Assembly (NCBI RefSeq): GCF_024054175.1 | Contig: NZ_JAMXLA010000001.1 | Location: 3,318,140-3,382,139 of the forward strand | Direction of reading: 5' to 3' | Length of the DNA stretch: 64,000 bases | Source: Flavobacterium sp. NRK1 | GTDB taxonomy: Bacteria > Bacteroidota > Bacteroidia > Flavobacteriales > Flavobacteriaceae | Shown here: piece after piece, positions 1 through 9,546 of the stretch | How the letters are laid out: every line of letters starts with the position of its first letter | Position numbering within the stretch: the stretch's first letter is position 1 | The notes under the pieces: model-generated | The model's database searches: none | What the model was told of the DNA's origin: nothing | The model's input: only the letters and a program-made list of their open reading frames with translations | Position numbers and translations under genes: made by a program

Positions 1-1258
1 CCCCCCCCTGACTTTTAACAAGATGACTTTGGATATAATAAGCACCTTTCAGAACAATTATTGTTTCTTTGTGAATTTTCTGAAGTGGTGTTATCTGTGT
101 ATAGCCTAACTGAGTTGTGCCCGTCTTTACTTCTATACGTTGAAAATGATACGAATCTTCTTCTGGGATATTCTCATCATCATGCCCCTGTTCAGCATGT
201 TCACTATGATCAGGTTCCTTATGCTCATCTTCTAATATAAAAATATATTCCCTGCCCTCTGCTCTTACAACAGCCTCCGAAGGTATAGCCTCTACCCGGT
301 GTGTTCCTACGTCAATAAGAGCATTTACATACATACCCGGAATGAGTGATTGTCCCGTATTTACAATATCGGCGTGAACAGCTACCGATTTGGTATCATT
401 CTCAAAAGACTTGCTTACATTAAATACTTTTCCTATGATTTCAGTATTATCCTGATTTGTAAGCACAAAACGAACAGTTTGTCCCGGTTTTACTTTTGAG
501 AGGTCTTTTTCATATACCAAAAGGTCTACATGAAGTTTGGAATTATCTACAATAGTAAGCAATGGTTTACCGGGTTCAGCACTGCTGCTTAGTGTTATAT
601 TAATTTCAGTTACATGCCCTGAAATGGGTGAAGTTACATACATTAGGGAGTTAACACTAGTTTTGCTTAAATTAAGAAGCGAAAGCTGTTTGTCAAGAGA
701 ATTAAATTTTGCCTTTTCAATTTCATAATCTGACTTAGTGCGCTGGAATATTTTTTTCGAATTTACATTCTCCTTACTAAGTATTTTTTGACGCTCAAAA
801 TCCAGTTTTAAAAACTCCAGATTACTTTTAGAGGTAAGATAAGCCTCCTGCAGGCGGGCAAATTCAGGGCTTTCCAACACCGCTAATATCTGTCCTTTTT
901 TTACCTGCTCTCCCTCAATAACTTTGATTGATGTGACTATACCGCCCATATGCACAGAAACATCTGCCTGGTTCTGTGGTGGGAGTTTTGTATAGCCATT
1001 GGCATTAACCACTTCACTAAGATTCTTTAATGAAAAGCCACCCAATTCAATTGAAGCATTTTCAAACTGTGCCTTGCTAAGCTCCACCTCTTTCACTGCT
1101 GTGTTTTCTTCTTCTTTTACAGCTTCCTTATTTTTCTGATGCTTATGATCATGAGCAGTTTCCTCTGCTGGTTTGCGCAAAAAGAAATAATCGAGAGCAA
1201 AAACAACCGCAATTCCCAGGAGGATATAAAGTATAGTTCTAAAATTTATCTTTTTCAT
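1..1258 (-). CDS. RND heavy-metal efflux periplasmic adaptor (CusB/CzcB family), C-terminus cut by window edge
   Basis: Membrane-fusion subunit that would link the inner-membrane RND pump to the outer-membrane channel in a heavy-metal efflux complex. The frame opens at an ATG at 1256-1258 and stays open to base 1, so about 419 residues are visible and the true C-terminus lies outside. It begins with an N-terminal membrane anchor (about residues 8-27). A short His-rich segment follows (HDHKH, about 36-40), then lipoyl/hairpin and beta-barrel regions with typical phrases such as SPISGHV and IPGMYVNA. A second His/Glu/Asp-rich insertion lies near residues 342-362 and could bind metal. The start codon is 3 bases beyond the pump gene's stop, so the two are one transcript. 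A run of eight C lies at the very window edge. Family call is firm; the metal is not known. Confidence 0.88.
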   Translation of the reverse strand, partial: MKKINFRTILYILLGIAVVFALDYFFLRKPAEETAHDHKHQKNKEAVKEEENTAVKEVELSKAQFENASIELGGFSLKNLSEVVNANGYTKLPPQNQADVSVHMGGIVTSIKVIEGEQVKKGQILAVLESPEFARLQEAYLTSKSNLEFLKLDFERQKILSKENVNSKKIFQRTKSDYEIEKAKFNSLDKQLSLLNLSKTSVNSLMYVTSPISGHVTEINITLSSSAEPGKPLLTIVDNSKLHVDLLVYEKDLSKVKPGQTVRFVLTNQDNTEIIGKVFNVSKSFENDTKSVAVHADIVNTGQSLIPGMYVNALIDVGTHRVEAIPSEAVVRAEGREYIFILEDEHKEPDHSEHAEQGHDDENIPEEDSYHFQRIEVKTGTTQLGYTQITPLQKIHKETIIVLKGAYYIQSHLVKSQGG

Positions 1259-1261
1259 TTT

Positions 1262-4200
1262 CTATTGGTTTAAAAGGTATTGCAGGTTAATTACTGCCTG
1301 ATTGTGTTTATTAATTGCATTAAGATAATTAAGCCTTATACCAAGGGCTGTTTCCAGTCCCTGTACATATTCTATATAAGAAATATCGCCATTTAAATAG
1401 GCTTTTGAAGCATTATTTTCAATGATACCTGCGTTAGGAAGTGCAGTATTTATATAATATCGGATAAGGGATTCAAAAGTTGTAAGCTGTTCAATCTGCT
1501 GACTATAAGCACTCTGAATCTGTTCCTTCATATAATCTGCATGTGCCTCCTGCGCGTGTGTATTAATCTTGGCTGCTTTAATTCTTGAAGAAGTACTACC
1601 TGCAAATATAGGTATGCCAATTCCTATTGAGAAACCGGTAAAACGTAATGCGCCATCATAATTTACGGTATTGCCGTTTACTTCCTGTGGCCCTCGTATG
1701 GACTGCATAAAATAACCGGCACTAACTTCAGGCCATAAAGCAGACTTTTCAATACGGGCATTAGCTTTTGCTATATCACTTTCCTTGCGGGCCAGCTTAA
1801 GGTTTGCATTGTTTTGAACCATAGTTGAGTCTGACAATTCAAAAGCCGGCAGAGATACAAATGCTGAATCGCTGAGTGTGAAATCATCTTTCAGACTCAA
1901 CAGCGTTTTTATCTTATATTTTTCAATCTTCATTAAAGCATCATTTTGAAGTAATTGCTGTTCCAGTTCCTGCTGCTTGGCGTTGGCTGTGGTACTTTCA
2001 AGCGAGCCGGTTTCTCCTGTACGAAATTTCAGGTCGGAAGCCCGAACAAATTTCTTCATATGATCGTTTTGCTTCTTAAGGGCTTTATTTACGTGTAAGT
2101 AATAAAGCAACGCATTCCAAGATTGCCGTACACTTAATATCATATCCTGCTTATCACCTGTATAACGCAGTTCTGCTGCAAGAGCATTTTCATTAAGAAG
2201 CTTCTTTTTAGGCCCATAGGTAAAAGGACTGAAAGTTTGGGAAATGGTAATATTCTTATCCTGCTGTACTGTGTTTAGTTGTCCGAAAGTACCGGAAATA
2301 TTAGTTTTTGGCAGGTCAAAAGCCGTTCCTTTTAACTGTGAATGCATTTTGCTTTCTAAAGAAGCTGCCTGCAATCCTTTGTTATTTTGCAAAGCAATGT
2401 TTATTGCTTTATTCAGGTTCAACGGTTCTGTGGATTGTCCGCGGACTCCAAAAATGGAAAATAAGAGTACAATTACAGTGATTACTTTCGTATCCGGCAT
2501 TTTTCTGAATCCTTTTTCAAAGTAATAATAAAGAATAGGCAATACAATAAGAGTAAGCAGGGTTGCCGTTACCAGCCCGCCTATTACTACTGTTGCCAGA
2601 GGTTTTTGTACTTCTGCACCGGCTCCTGTACTTAAAGCCATAGGTAGAAAACCTAGTGAGGCTACCATAGCAGTAAGAATAACAGGTCTTAATCGTACTT
2701 TGGTACCTTCTTTAATACGTTCATAAATATTATCCATTCCTTCTTTTTTAAGCTGATTAAAATAAGCGATAAGCACAATACCATTAAGCACAGCTACACC
2801 GAACAAAGTAATGAAGCCTACACCTGCTGAAATACTGAAAGGCATATTTCTTATCCAAAGTGCAAAAACACCGCCAATGGCTGCCAGTGGAATAGCAGTA
2901 AATATGAGTATAGACTGCTTTACAGACCTGAATGTGAAATACAATAAGATAAATATCAAACCGAGGGCTATAGGTACAGCAACCATAAGCCGTTTATTAG
3001 CTTCCAGCAGATTTTCAAACTGTCCGCCGTAAGTTATATAGTAACCAGCGGGAAGTATAAGATTTTCTGATAATTTCTCCTGAATACGGCTTACCACGCT
3101 TTCCACATCTTCCCCCCTTACATTAAAGCCTACTACAATTCTTCTTCTTCCGTCTTCACGGCTTATCTGCATCGGACCCTCTTCATATTTTATATCTGCT
3201 ACCTGTTCGAGGGGAATCTGGCTGCCGGATGGCAGGGTTACATACATAGATTTTAGGTTGTTTATGTCCTGTCGGTTTTCAGGTTTAAGGCGTACTACAA
3301 GATCAAAACGCTTTTCCCCCTCATAAACGGTACCTGCTGCCTCTCCGGCAAACCCCATACGGACCACACGGTTCAGCTCTCCTATGTTTAGTCCGTAAAG
3401 TGCCAGGCGATCTTTATTGTAACGTACTGTTACCTGTGGAAGTCCCGCCACTCTCTCTGCACGTGCATCGGAAACACCTTCAATACCCTGTATTACCTGC
3501 ATTACTTCGTCACCTTTGGAAACAAGCATATCAATATCTTCACCAAATATCTTAATAGCTACATCACTCCTTACACCTGTCATCAATTCATTCATACGCA
3601 TTTGTACCGGCTGAGAAAACTCTGTTATTGCTCCGGGTATCTGTTCCAGCGCTTCCTCCATTTTTTCCATAAGTTCTTCTTTGGTTTCAGCAGAGGTCCA
3701 TAGTTTTTTATCTTTTAATATTATTATCATATCGCCGGCCTCAATAGGCATAGGATCGGTAGGTATTTCCGCACTGCCTATTTTGGTTACAATCATTTCT
3801 ATCTCCGGAAAACGTTCTTTAAGAATTTTTTCTGCTTTAGTGGTTGCTTCCACTTCCTGAGACAGCGAACTTCCGGAAGCAATAATGAGGTGGGTAGCAA
3901 TGTCACCTTCATCTAGTGTAGGAATGAATTCTCCCCCAAGAGAATTAAAAATAAACAAGGCTATTATAAATATCCCAACAAATACACTTATAATGATCCC
4001 TTTAAACTGAAGTGCAGTGTTTAACACAGGCTGATAAATAGTATAAATGGTGTTAAGTATTCTGTCACTGATATTAGGTTTGTGCCCTGTTTCTTTTTTA
4101 AGCACCCAAGCACTCATCATTGGCACATAGGTTAGCGAAAGCAGGAAGGCCCCCAGTATTGCAAAAGAAACCGTCTGGGCCATTGGCCCGAACATTTTCC

Positions 4201-5605
4201 CCTCTACGCCCACAAGGGCAAGTATAGGAAGATAAACTATAAGTATAATTATTTCTCCAAATGCAGCACTGCTTCGTATTTTAGAGGCAGCAGTATAAAC
4301 TTCATCATTCATTTGATTGGAAGTTAACTGCTGTTTTTTCATAGCCTCCAGTCTTTGAATAATTGCCTCAACTATAATAACGGCACCATCTACTATTATC
4401 CCAAAATCAATAGCACCAAGGCTCATCAGATTGCCGCTTACACCAAAAAGGCGCATCATAGTAATAGCAAACAAAAGTGAAAGTGGAATAACAGATGCCA
4501 CAACCAGGCCTGCACGCCAGTTGCCTAATAGCAGCACTAATACAAATATTACAATCAGCGCTCCTTCTATCAGATTGGTACGTACTGTTCCAATAGCATT
4601 GTCTACCAGCTTTGTTCTGTCAAGAAAAGGTTCTACAGACACACCTTCCGGTAATGATTTTTTTATCTGCTCCATTTTTTCTTTTACCCGGGCAACAACT
4701 TCACCACTGTTCTCCCCTTTCAGCATCATTACCATGCCGCTTACTTCTTCTCCTTTTCCGTCTTTTGTTACCGCACCATAGCGTATACTGCTGCCTATTT
4801 GGGCCGTAGCTACATCACGCACCAGTATAGGAATACCATTTTTATTTTTAATTACAATTTTTTTAATATCTTCAATACTGCTTACCATACCTACTCCGCG
4901 GATAAAATAGGCATAGGGCTTCTTATCGATATAAGCTCCTCCCGTATTCTCATTATTCTGTTCAAGAGCGTCAAAAATTTCGGTTATGGTTACATCCATA
5001 CTCTTTAGCCTGTCAGGATCAACAGCTATCTCATACTGCTTTAACAAACCTCCCAAAGTATTTACTTCGGCTACACCAGGTGTTCCTGTTAACTGTGGTT
5101 TTATAATCCAGTCCTGAATAGTACGCAGTTCTATAGCGCTATACTTGTCCTCATAACCTTTTTCAGGAAATACAACATATTGATAAATTTCCCCAAGACC
5201 TGTACTGATAGGAGCCATTTCAGGGCTGCCTAAACGCTTGGGAATTATATTTTCTGCTTGCCGCAGCCTTTCAGAAATCTGTGCACGAGCCCAGTAAATA
5301 TCAGTATCTTCTTTAAAAACCACTGTGACTACGCTAAGACCGAAACGACTTATAGAACGTAGTTCTACAATTTGGGGAATGGACTTTACTGAAAGCTCTA
5401 TAGGATAGGTAATAAACTGTTCTACATCCTGTGTTGCCAGTGTAGGTGAAGTTGTTATGATTTGCACCTGATTATTAGTAATATCAGGAAGGGCATCAAT
5501 TGAGAGGTTGTTAAGCGAATAACTTCCCACAGCTATTAATGCCAAAGTAAACAGCCCAACAATAAACTTATTGTTGATGCTGAAATGAATAATCTTATCT
5601 AACAT
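1262..5605 (-). CDS. CusA/CzcA-family heavy-metal RND pump fused to a TolC-like outer-membrane channel
   Basis: Proton-driven inner-membrane exporter of metal ions with the outer-membrane factor in the same 1447-residue chain. Residues 1 to about 1030 are a full RND pump: N-terminal TM helix, two large periplasmic loops and 12 predicted TM segments. The TM4 motif DFGIIVDGAVIIVEA near residue 400 matches the charged HME-type motif of divalent-cation pumps (CzcA) more than the Cu/Ag type. From residue 1036 a new Met-led hydrophobic segment looks like a signal peptide (VITVIVLLFSIFGVRGQ). It is followed by about 400 residues of CzcC/TolC-like coiled coil. Fusions of this kind are known in Bacteroidota. 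The adaptor gene follows after 3 bases. Substrate is inferred from motif and neighbours only. Confidence 0.92.
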   Translation of the reverse strand: MLDKIIHFSINNKFIVGLFTLALIAVGSYSLNNLSIDALPDITNNQVQIITTSPTLATQDVEQFITYPIELSVKSIPQIVELRSISRFGLSVVTVVFKEDTDIYWARAQISERLRQAENIIPKRLGSPEMAPISTGLGEIYQYVVFPEKGYEDKYSAIELRTIQDWIIKPQLTGTPGVAEVNTLGGLLKQYEIAVDPDRLKSMDVTITEIFDALEQNNENTGGAYIDKKPYAYFIRGVGMVSSIEDIKKIVIKNKNGIPILVRDVATAQIGSSIRYGAVTKDGKGEEVSGMVMMLKGENSGEVVARVKEKMEQIKKSLPEGVSVEPFLDRTKLVDNAIGTVRTNLIEGALIVIFVLVLLLGNWRAGLVVASVIPLSLLFAITMMRLFGVSGNLMSLGAIDFGIIVDGAVIIVEAIIQRLEAMKKQQLTSNQMNDEVYTAASKIRSSAAFGEIIILIVYLPILALVGVEGKMFGPMAQTVSFAILGAFLLSLTYVPMMSAWVLKKETGHKPNISDRILNTIYTIYQPVLNTALQFKGIIISVFVGIFIIALFIFNSLGGEFIPTLDEGDIATHLIIASGSSLSQEVEATTKAEKILKERFPEIEMIVTKIGSAEIPTDPMPIEAGDMIIILKDKKLWTSAETKEELMEKMEEALEQIPGAITEFSQPVQMRMNELMTGVRSDVAIKIFGEDIDMLVSKGDEVMQVIQGIEGVSDARAERVAGLPQVTVRYNKDRLALYGLNIGELNRVVRMGFAGEAAGTVYEGEKRFDLVVRLKPENRQDINNLKSMYVTLPSGSQIPLEQVADIKYEEGPMQISREDGRRRIVVGFNVRGEDVESVVSRIQEKLSENLILPAGYYITYGGQFENLLEANKRLMVAVPIALGLIFILLYFTFRSVKQSILIFTAIPLAAIGGVFALWIRNMPFSISAGVGFITLFGVAVLNGIVLIAYFNQLKKEGMDNIYERIKEGTKVRLRPVILTAMVASLGFLPMALSTGAGAEVQKPLATVVIGGLVTATLLTLIVLPILYYYFEKGFRKMPDTKVITVIVLLFSIFGVRGQSTEPLNLNKAINIALQNNKGLQAASLESKMHSQLKGTAFDLPKTNISGTFGQLNTVQQDKNITISQTFSPFTYGPKKKLLNENALAAELRYTGDKQDMILSVRQSWNALLYYLHVNKALKKQNDHMKKFVRASDLKFRTGETGSLESTTANAKQQELEQQLLQNDALMKIEKYKIKTLLSLKDDFTLSDSAFVSLPAFELSDSTMVQNNANLKLARKESDIAKANARIEKSALWPEVSAGYFMQSIRGPQEVNGNTVNYDGALRFTGFSIGIGIPIFAGSTSSRIKAAKINTHAQEAHADYMKEQIQSAYSQQIEQLTTFESLIRYYINTALPNAGIIENNASKAYLNGDISYIEYVQGLETALGIRLNYLNAINKHNQAVINLQYLLNQ

Positions 5606-5688
5606 CGAATTGTTTTACTATAATGACTACTATGTTAAAGTCCGGCTTAATGCCAAACACTTACAGCCGGTTCATCACCGGCACATCA

Positions 5689-6015
5689 TTATACCAATTG
5701 GGGCGGCTGCCAGATAGAACCTTTGAACAAAGATTGTAATGATTGATAGAAAACAGGTTCCTGAAACGAAGTTGGAACAGGAATAAAAAATGTTATATCA
5801 AAAGGAGAATGTACAATTACAGCTGCCACACAACTGCCACAAACACAAAAAGGCGTACAAATTTCAATATCATCATGATGGCCGGCATGACTTTGTTCAA
5901 TCTGACTGTGTTTTAAAACTACATTTTTAGTATGTGCATCACTACAAGGAAATACCATTAATACCAGTAAATATACTGATAGAAAATAAGTTGCTATTTG
6001 CTTTAAATTTTGCAC
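5689..6015 (-). CDS. Small Cys/His-rich secreted protein upstream of the metal pump (DUF6660-like)
   Basis: A 108-residue protein starting at GTG (6013-6015); no in-frame ATG is available nearby. An N-terminal hydrophobic segment (about residues 8-24, ending near FPCSDA) suggests export or anchoring. The centre holds HAGHHDD followed by CTPFCVCGSC, a cluster of potential metal ligands, then a hydrophobic stretch and a Pro/Gln-rich tail. It precedes the RND pump on the same strand with an 83-base gap, so a role in metal sensing, binding or delivery is plausible. I recall a DUF6660 family in the same position in other flavobacteria, but the assignment is from memory. Confidence 0.65.
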   Translation of the reverse strand: MQNLKQIATYFLSVYLLVLMVFPCSDAHTKNVVLKHSQIEQSHAGHHDDIEICTPFCVCGSCVAAVIVHSPFDITFFIPVPTSFQEPVFYQSLQSLFKGSIWQPPQLV

Positions 6016-6273
6016 GGGCTAAAATTAATAAATATAATTCAGTTGGGTTTAAATTGTTTCTAATTTTTATATAAAGCTAAACTTACAGATTTTACTTTAA
6101 TACTATATTACATCAATATAAAAGAGCATAATATCAGGATATTAGATAAGCTAAAGTTAATACAATTGACAATTTTTTAAGAGATAATGATTGTAAATTT
6201 AACGTGACAAGTAAAAAAAATGCTTAAAAAATAGTAGCAATACCTCATGTATTAACCAACTAAAAATCTTACA

Positions 6274-8430
6274 ATGAAGAAAAATGACACACCTACAACA
6301 GAAAATGCAAAATTAAAAGACCTGGAAAAAAACAAAGAATACAGCGAAAACCAGTTTATTACTACTGATCAGGGTGTTAAGATAAATGACGATCACAACA
6401 CCCTAAAAGCCGGAGAACGCGGGCCTTCCCTACTGGAAGATTTTATAATGCGTGAAAAGATTACACACTTTGATCATGAACGTATTCCTGAACGCATTGT
6501 ACATGCAAGAGGTTCTGCTGCTCACGGATATTTTGAATCGTATGGTAATATAAATCAATATACTAAAGCTGGATTTTTAAACGATACTACTATAAAAACT
6601 CCTGTATTTGCGCGTTTTTCTACGGTAGCAGGATTTAGGGGCTCAACAGACCTTGCGCGCGATGTACGTGGATTTGCTGTTAAATTTTACACTCAGGAAG
6701 GTAATTTTGACTTAGTCGGAAATAATATGCCAGTATTCTTCATTCAGGATGCTATGAAGTTTCCTGACCTTATACATGCTGTGAAACCGGAGCCGCATAA
6801 TGAAATTCCACAGGCAGCTTCTGCTCATGATACGTTTTGGGATTTTATTTCCTTAATGCCTGAATCTATGCATATGATAATGTGGGTTATGAGTGACCGT
6901 GCCATTCCGAGAAGTTTAAGGATGATGGAAGGTTTCGGTATTCATACTTTCCGCCTTGTAAATGAAAAAAATATGTCAGTGTTTGTGAAATTTCACTGGA
7001 AACCCAAATTAGGTACTCATGCTGTTGTATGGGATGAAGCATTAAAAATATCCGGTAATGATCCTGATTTCCATAGAAGAGATTTATGGGAAGCTATTGA
7101 AAATGGAAATTATCCTGAATGGGAACTTGGAGTACAGATAGTGCCGGAAGAAGATGAACACAAATTCAATTTTGACCTGCTTGATCCTACTAAAATTATT
7201 CCTGAAGAATTGGTTCCTGTAACTAAGATCGGACGTATGGTACTTAACAGAAATCCTGATAACTTTTTTGCCGAAACAGAACAGGTGGCGTTTCACCCCG
7301 GGCATTTAGTTCCCGGTATTGACTTCTCTAATGACCCTTTACTACAGGGCAGGCTGTTTTCATATACAGATACTCAGCTATCACGACTGGGAAGTCCAAA
7401 TTTTCATGAAATTCCTATCAACAGGTCTATTGCCCCTATGCATAATAACCAGAGGGACGGCCATATGAGACAGGAAATAAATGTGGGACGTACAAGTTAT
7501 AGCCCTAATTCATTAGGTGGCGGATGCCCTTTTCAGGCAAAAATGGCTGAGGGAGGTTTTGTAAGTGTAAATGAAAGGGTTGAAGCTCACAAAGTACGCG
7601 AACGCAGTGAAAGTTTCGCCGATCATTTTAGCCAGGCGGCTTTGTTTTATAACAGTCAGACCGAAGTAGAACAAAATCATATTATAAATGCTTTACGTTT
7701 TGAACTTAGTAAAGTAGAAACTGTTGCTATTCGTGAAAGAATGCTTGGTTTACTATCTCAGGTAGATAAAAAACTTGCTAATAAAGTTGCTGAAGGTTTA
7801 GGAATTGCGGTACCATCCCAGCCTGAAAAGCCTTTAAATCATGGCATAGGCGCCGATACCGATACAAAGAAACATGAGCCAAAACCGATTGACAAAAGTT
7901 ATAAGCCTTCGGATGCTTTAAGTATGCTAAAAAATCCAACTGTTACTAATACCATTGAAACCAGGCAAGTAGCTTTTATTTGCACAGATGGTGTTAGCGA
8001 AACATCAGTTAATAACCTTAAAAAGGCATTGGAATCACAGGGTGCAATGGCGATGATTATTGGCCCACATGCCGGCAATATAAAAACTGATAAGGGTAAA
8101 GAAATTAAGGCCGATCATACATTTTTTTCTTCGTCTTCTGTATTATTTGATGCAGTATATATTCCTGCATCACCTAATGCTGCGATGTTAGAGAATAACT
8201 ATAATGTTTTAGAATTTATAAGCAATGCTTACAGGCATTGTAAAGTAATTGGTGCTGATATTGAAGTTCAGCAGCTTTTGGAAAAAGCGATTGGTAAAAA
8301 GCCTGCTGATAAAAAAGATGCAGCTATGTTAGGCATAGTAATTAATAACGACAAAAATTTTGCTGATAATTTTATCAAAGAGCTTGGAAAACATCGTATC
8401 TGGGAAAGAGAAGAAAAAACAATGCAGTAA
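6274..8430 (+). CDS. katE: Large-subunit (clade 2, HPII-type) catalase
   Basis: Heme catalase that dismutates hydrogen peroxide in the cytoplasm. At 718 residues it has the clade-2 size: a catalase core to about residue 500, then a flavodoxin/GATase1-like C-terminal domain (about 555-715) typical of HPII. Catalytic and heme-binding signatures are present: the distal His in VHARGSAAHGYFE, the Asn in LVGNNMPVFFIQD, and the proximal Tyr in RLFSYTDTQLSRLG. The N-terminal extension contains the common phrase SLLEDFIMREKI. The gene stands alone, with its own terminator 6 bases after the stop. No exact TAnnTTTG promoter was found upstream; the nearest is TAAATTTA at 6194-6201. The family assignment is secure. 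Confidence 0.96.
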   Translation: MKKNDTPTTENAKLKDLEKNKEYSENQFITTDQGVKINDDHNTLKAGERGPSLLEDFIMREKITHFDHERIPERIVHARGSAAHGYFESYGNINQYTKAGFLNDTTIKTPVFARFSTVAGFRGSTDLARDVRGFAVKFYTQEGNFDLVGNNMPVFFIQDAMKFPDLIHAVKPEPHNEIPQAASAHDTFWDFISLMPESMHMIMWVMSDRAIPRSLRMMEGFGIHTFRLVNEKNMSVFVKFHWKPKLGTHAVVWDEALKISGNDPDFHRRDLWEAIENGNYPEWELGVQIVPEEDEHKFNFDLLDPTKIIPEELVPVTKIGRMVLNRNPDNFFAETEQVAFHPGHLVPGIDFSNDPLLQGRLFSYTDTQLSRLGSPNFHEIPINRSIAPMHNNQRDGHMRQEINVGRTSYSPNSLGGGCPFQAKMAEGGFVSVNERVEAHKVRERSESFADHFSQAALFYNSQTEVEQNHIINALRFELSKVETVAIRERMLGLLSQVDKKLANKVAEGLGIAVPSQPEKPLNHGIGADTDTKKHEPKPIDKSYKPSDALSMLKNPTVTNTIETRQVAFICTDGVSETSVNNLKKALESQGAMAMIIGPHAGNIKTDKGKEIKADHTFFSSSSVLFDAVYIPASPNAAMLENNYNVLEFISNAYRHCKVIGADIEVQQLLEKAIGKKPADKKDAAMLGIVINNDKNFADNFIKELGKHRIWEREEKTMQ

Positions 8431-8436
8431 TAATCC

Positions 8437-8465
8437 GGAGGAAGGCATCGCCTTCCTCCTTTTAT
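8437..8465 (+). terminator. Rho-independent terminator after katE
   Basis: A perfect 10-bp stem (GGAGGAAGGC at 8437-8446 with GCCTTCCTCC at 8450-8459), a 3-base ATC loop and a T-rich tail. It lies between katE and the next same-strand gene, so that gene probably has its own start of transcription or depends on read-through. Confidence 0.88.
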
Positions 8466-8475
8466 ATATTATAAT

Positions 8476-8955
8476 ATGAAAACTACAGAAAAGCTAATTA
8501 TAGCCGGAATTGTTGGTACTACATTTATGACTTTATATAGTTATTACATTTCTAAAAAGGAAAATGAGAAATACCTGGAACCCGAAATGATTAATGAACT
8601 TATTGACAATTCTAAAAATTTACCAAATGTAAATAATGAAAGATATCATCCTGCAGGATGGGGATTGCATTATGTTACAGGAATTAGCTTTATGGCTGTT
8701 TACTGGTTATTATGGAAAAGAGCTTTAACACATCCTACCATAAGTAAAATTTTAATTATTGGCTCTTTAAGCGGAGTTGTGGGAATTATTGTATGGAAAA
8801 TTATTTTTTCACAACACGAGAAGCCGCCACATAATGATCGTTATGGTTATTACAAACAATTATTTACAGCTCATATTATTTTCTCATTTTTTGCTTTAAG
8901 TACATATAAACTATGCAATAAAGCCGATAATTATACTATAGAAAATAAGCATTAA
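8476..8955 (+). CDS. Hypothetical four-TM membrane protein
   Basis: A 159-residue protein that I do not recognise. It has four hydrophobic segments, at about residues 7-25, 66-83, 91-110 and 130-145. A charged loop of roughly 40 residues between the first two contains ENEKYLEPE and a Trp/Gly-rich WGLHYVTG. An HEKPPHNDRYGYYKQ loop lies before the last segment. It begins 45 bases after the katE stop, beyond that gene's terminator, and ends at a convergent terminator. No catalytic motif is visible. The normal-looking composition and clean start suggest a real gene. Confidence 0.7.
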   Translation: MKTTEKLIIAGIVGTTFMTLYSYYISKKENEKYLEPEMINELIDNSKNLPNVNNERYHPAGWGLHYVTGISFMAVYWLLWKRALTHPTISKILIIGSLSGVVGIIVWKIIFSQHEKPPHNDRYGYYKQLFTAHIIFSFFALSTYKLCNKADNYTIENKH

Positions 8956-8987
8956 AAAAACTCTTGCTAATAAGCTGGAAGAATATT

Positions 8988-9023
8988 AAAGGCAATCCCA
9001 ATTAAACAGGATTGCCTTTTTTT
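8988..9023. terminator. Terminator between convergent genes
   Basis: An 11-bp stem AAAGGCAATCC (8988-8998) pairs with GGATTGCCTTT (9009-9019), with a 10-base loop and a T run after it. It sits exactly between the membrane protein gene on the plus strand and the DinB-like gene on the minus strand. The best U-tract serves the plus-strand gene. Confidence 0.8.
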
Positions 9024-9024
9024 G

Positions 9025-9543
9025 TTATAAGTAACGTTCCTTAAAAACATTAATATGATGATTCTGATGGCCTATAATAAGAAAACCAAACGCGCGGACA
9101 GACACTGTATAGCCTGAAGCAACACCTTTTCTTAGCATAGCATTTACAGGAAATGATTTGAACATCATAATATTTGCATGACGTAAAGCAGATATTTCGG
9201 TTAACAGATCATTTATAGATCTTTTTGAACCTTCAGCATTATCAGCATATAAATTTTCATCAAAGCCAGGTAATATGGTTTCATCGCCACGTGAAAAGCG
9301 TAAAGCCCTGTAAGCGAATATTCTTTCAGAATCAATTAAATGCTGAAGTATATCTTTTATAGTCCATTTTCCTTCTGCATAACGATAGTCATATTTATCC
9401 ATAGGAATTTCCCTGACAAAGTGGATTAAATTATGAACACTTATCTCAAGCTCTTCAGTAAGTGTATAAGCCGGATCAACTAATTTAATATATGATTCCT
9501 GATAAGGCGCATATTCGTCAGTCTGTATATCGGTAATTTTCAT
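9025..9543 (-). CDS. DinB/YfiT-like superfamily metalloprotein
   Basis: A 172-residue protein of the DinB_2 four-helix-bundle superfamily. Some characterised members are metal-dependent thiol S-transferases, but most are unassigned. The expected metal-binding His positions can be seen: one in the second helix (ILQHLIDSERIFAYRALRFS) and a pair near the C-terminus (IGHQNHHINVFKERYL). A WTIKDILQHL phrase, typical of the family, precedes the first. The ATG lies 3 bases from the stop of ppc on the same strand, so the two are co-transcribed. Substrate and thiol partner cannot be told from sequence. Confidence 0.85.
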   Translation of the reverse strand: MKITDIQTDEYAPYQESYIKLVDPAYTLTEELEISVHNLIHFVREIPMDKYDYRYAEGKWTIKDILQHLIDSERIFAYRALRFSRGDETILPGFDENLYADNAEGSKRSINDLLTEISALRHANIMMFKSFPVNAMLRKGVASGYTVSVRAFGFLIIGHQNHHINVFKERYL

Positions 9544-9546
9544 TTT

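Noticed and set aside
1-8. Run of eight C at the window start
   Set aside because: It lies in frame as Gly codons of the adaptor; at the window edge it cannot be judged as an assembly artefact or true sequence.
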